Both the position numbers and the translations under genes were made by a program. Under the pieces are notes generated by a model. The model worked only from the letters and a program-made list of their open reading frames with translations, had not been told where the DNA came from and searched no databases. Below, piece by piece: positions 19,193-19,279 of a stretch of 19,279 bases of DNA. The DNA comes from Smittium culicis (Eukaryota > Kickxellomycota > Harpellomycetes > Harpellales > Legeriomycetaceae), in the NCBI GenBank assembly GCA_001970855.1, contig LSSN01006020.1, forward strand, positions 1 through 19,279, read 5' to 3'. Position 1 is the stretch's first letter; each line of letters starts with the position of its first letter.

Positions 19193-19279
19193 AAAAAATA
19201 AAATTATTTACAACAGATTTAACAGTAATGCTGATTTAATGAATCTAGTTCCAAAAAATATTGTTCCGCCAAACGAAAT

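Larger units (their letters stand above)
17736..19279 (+). mobile_element. Decayed Mutator-like (MULE) DNA transposon, open at the window end
   Basis: Across three frames the plus strand encodes, in the correct order, pieces of one MULE transposase. They are a Cys/His N-terminal region, the PKDAINIL and LEGN...SYFYGL segments, the MULE catalytic core, the FGHITSNISESLNS motif, and a C-terminal CxC...CxH SWIM zinc finger. The frame is broken by stops at 17967, 18015, 18111, 18749, 19031 and 19190 and by frame changes near 18115 and 18715-18750. It is therefore a dead copy unless several of these are introns, for which I see no good splice sites. The 19200-19279 segment still looks coding (NADLMNLVPKNIVPPNE), so the element runs past the window. 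Terminal inverted repeats were not identified. Confidence 0.85.

Noticed and set aside
1..19279. CRISPR array, prokaryotic operon or prophage
   Set aside because: Spliceosomal introns and eukaryote-specific genes show a fungal nuclear genome; no regularly spaced direct repeats with unique spacers exist.

Overview
This is nuclear DNA of a fungus with a visibly AT-rich genome, long poly-A/T tracts between genes and short GT-AG introns. The evidence is the gene set: an exomer cargo adaptor (ChAPs family), a Pho85-type cyclin-dependent kinase, a Sac1/5-phosphatase synaptojanin, a Gvp36-like BAR protein, prefoldin subunit 5 and a DUF3605 protein. This mix is typical of true fungi. It is too complete for a microsporidian, which would lack exomer and synaptojanin. 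The base composition and the multi-exon genes would suit an early-diverging lineage such as the Harpellales gut fungi, but that placement is a guess.

Layout, left to right. (1) 396-1589, plus: BAR-domain protein in three exons. (2) 1590-2594: spacer with a 74-bp tandem duplication and a CCAAT-containing inverted repeat. (3) 2595-5782, plus: three-exon synaptojanin, 980 residues, both phosphatase active sites intact. (4) 6119-6625, minus: prefoldin subunit 5. (5) 6626-8328: AT-rich spacer with an (ATT)n microsatellite. (6) 8329-11745, minus: five-exon ChAPs gene, 961 residues, with a Ser/Glu-rich insert of about 300 residues in its conserved core. (7) 12299-13336, minus: single-exon Pho85-like CDK with an Asn/Gln-rich tail. 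(8) 13337-14558: poorly explained region with a 63-codon open segment that looks exonic and a degenerate 21-bp tandem repeat. (9) 14559-15398, minus, and 15646-16215, plus: a divergent pair, an unrecognised multi-exon gene and a DUF3605 gene, sharing a 247-bp promoter. (10) 16216-17735: very AT-rich spacer with a hairpin. (11) 17736 to the window end: a decayed Mutator-like (MULE) transposon, with remnants of the zinc-finger N-terminus, the MULE core, and the SWIM zinc finger.

Functionally, several genes sit in membrane traffic. Synaptojanin removes phosphates from phosphoinositides at endocytic and Golgi/endosome membranes, the Gvp36-like BAR protein binds or bends membranes, and exomer sorts cargo from the trans-Golgi to the plasma membrane. 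Pho85 (nutrient signalling) and prefoldin 5 (actin/tubulin folding) are housekeeping. I see no operon-like or clearly novel multi-gene system. The least explained pieces are the uncharacterised gene at 14559-15398 and the repeat-flanked exon-like segment at 13947-14138. Exon boundaries were read by eye from splice motifs and reading phase, not from transcripts.
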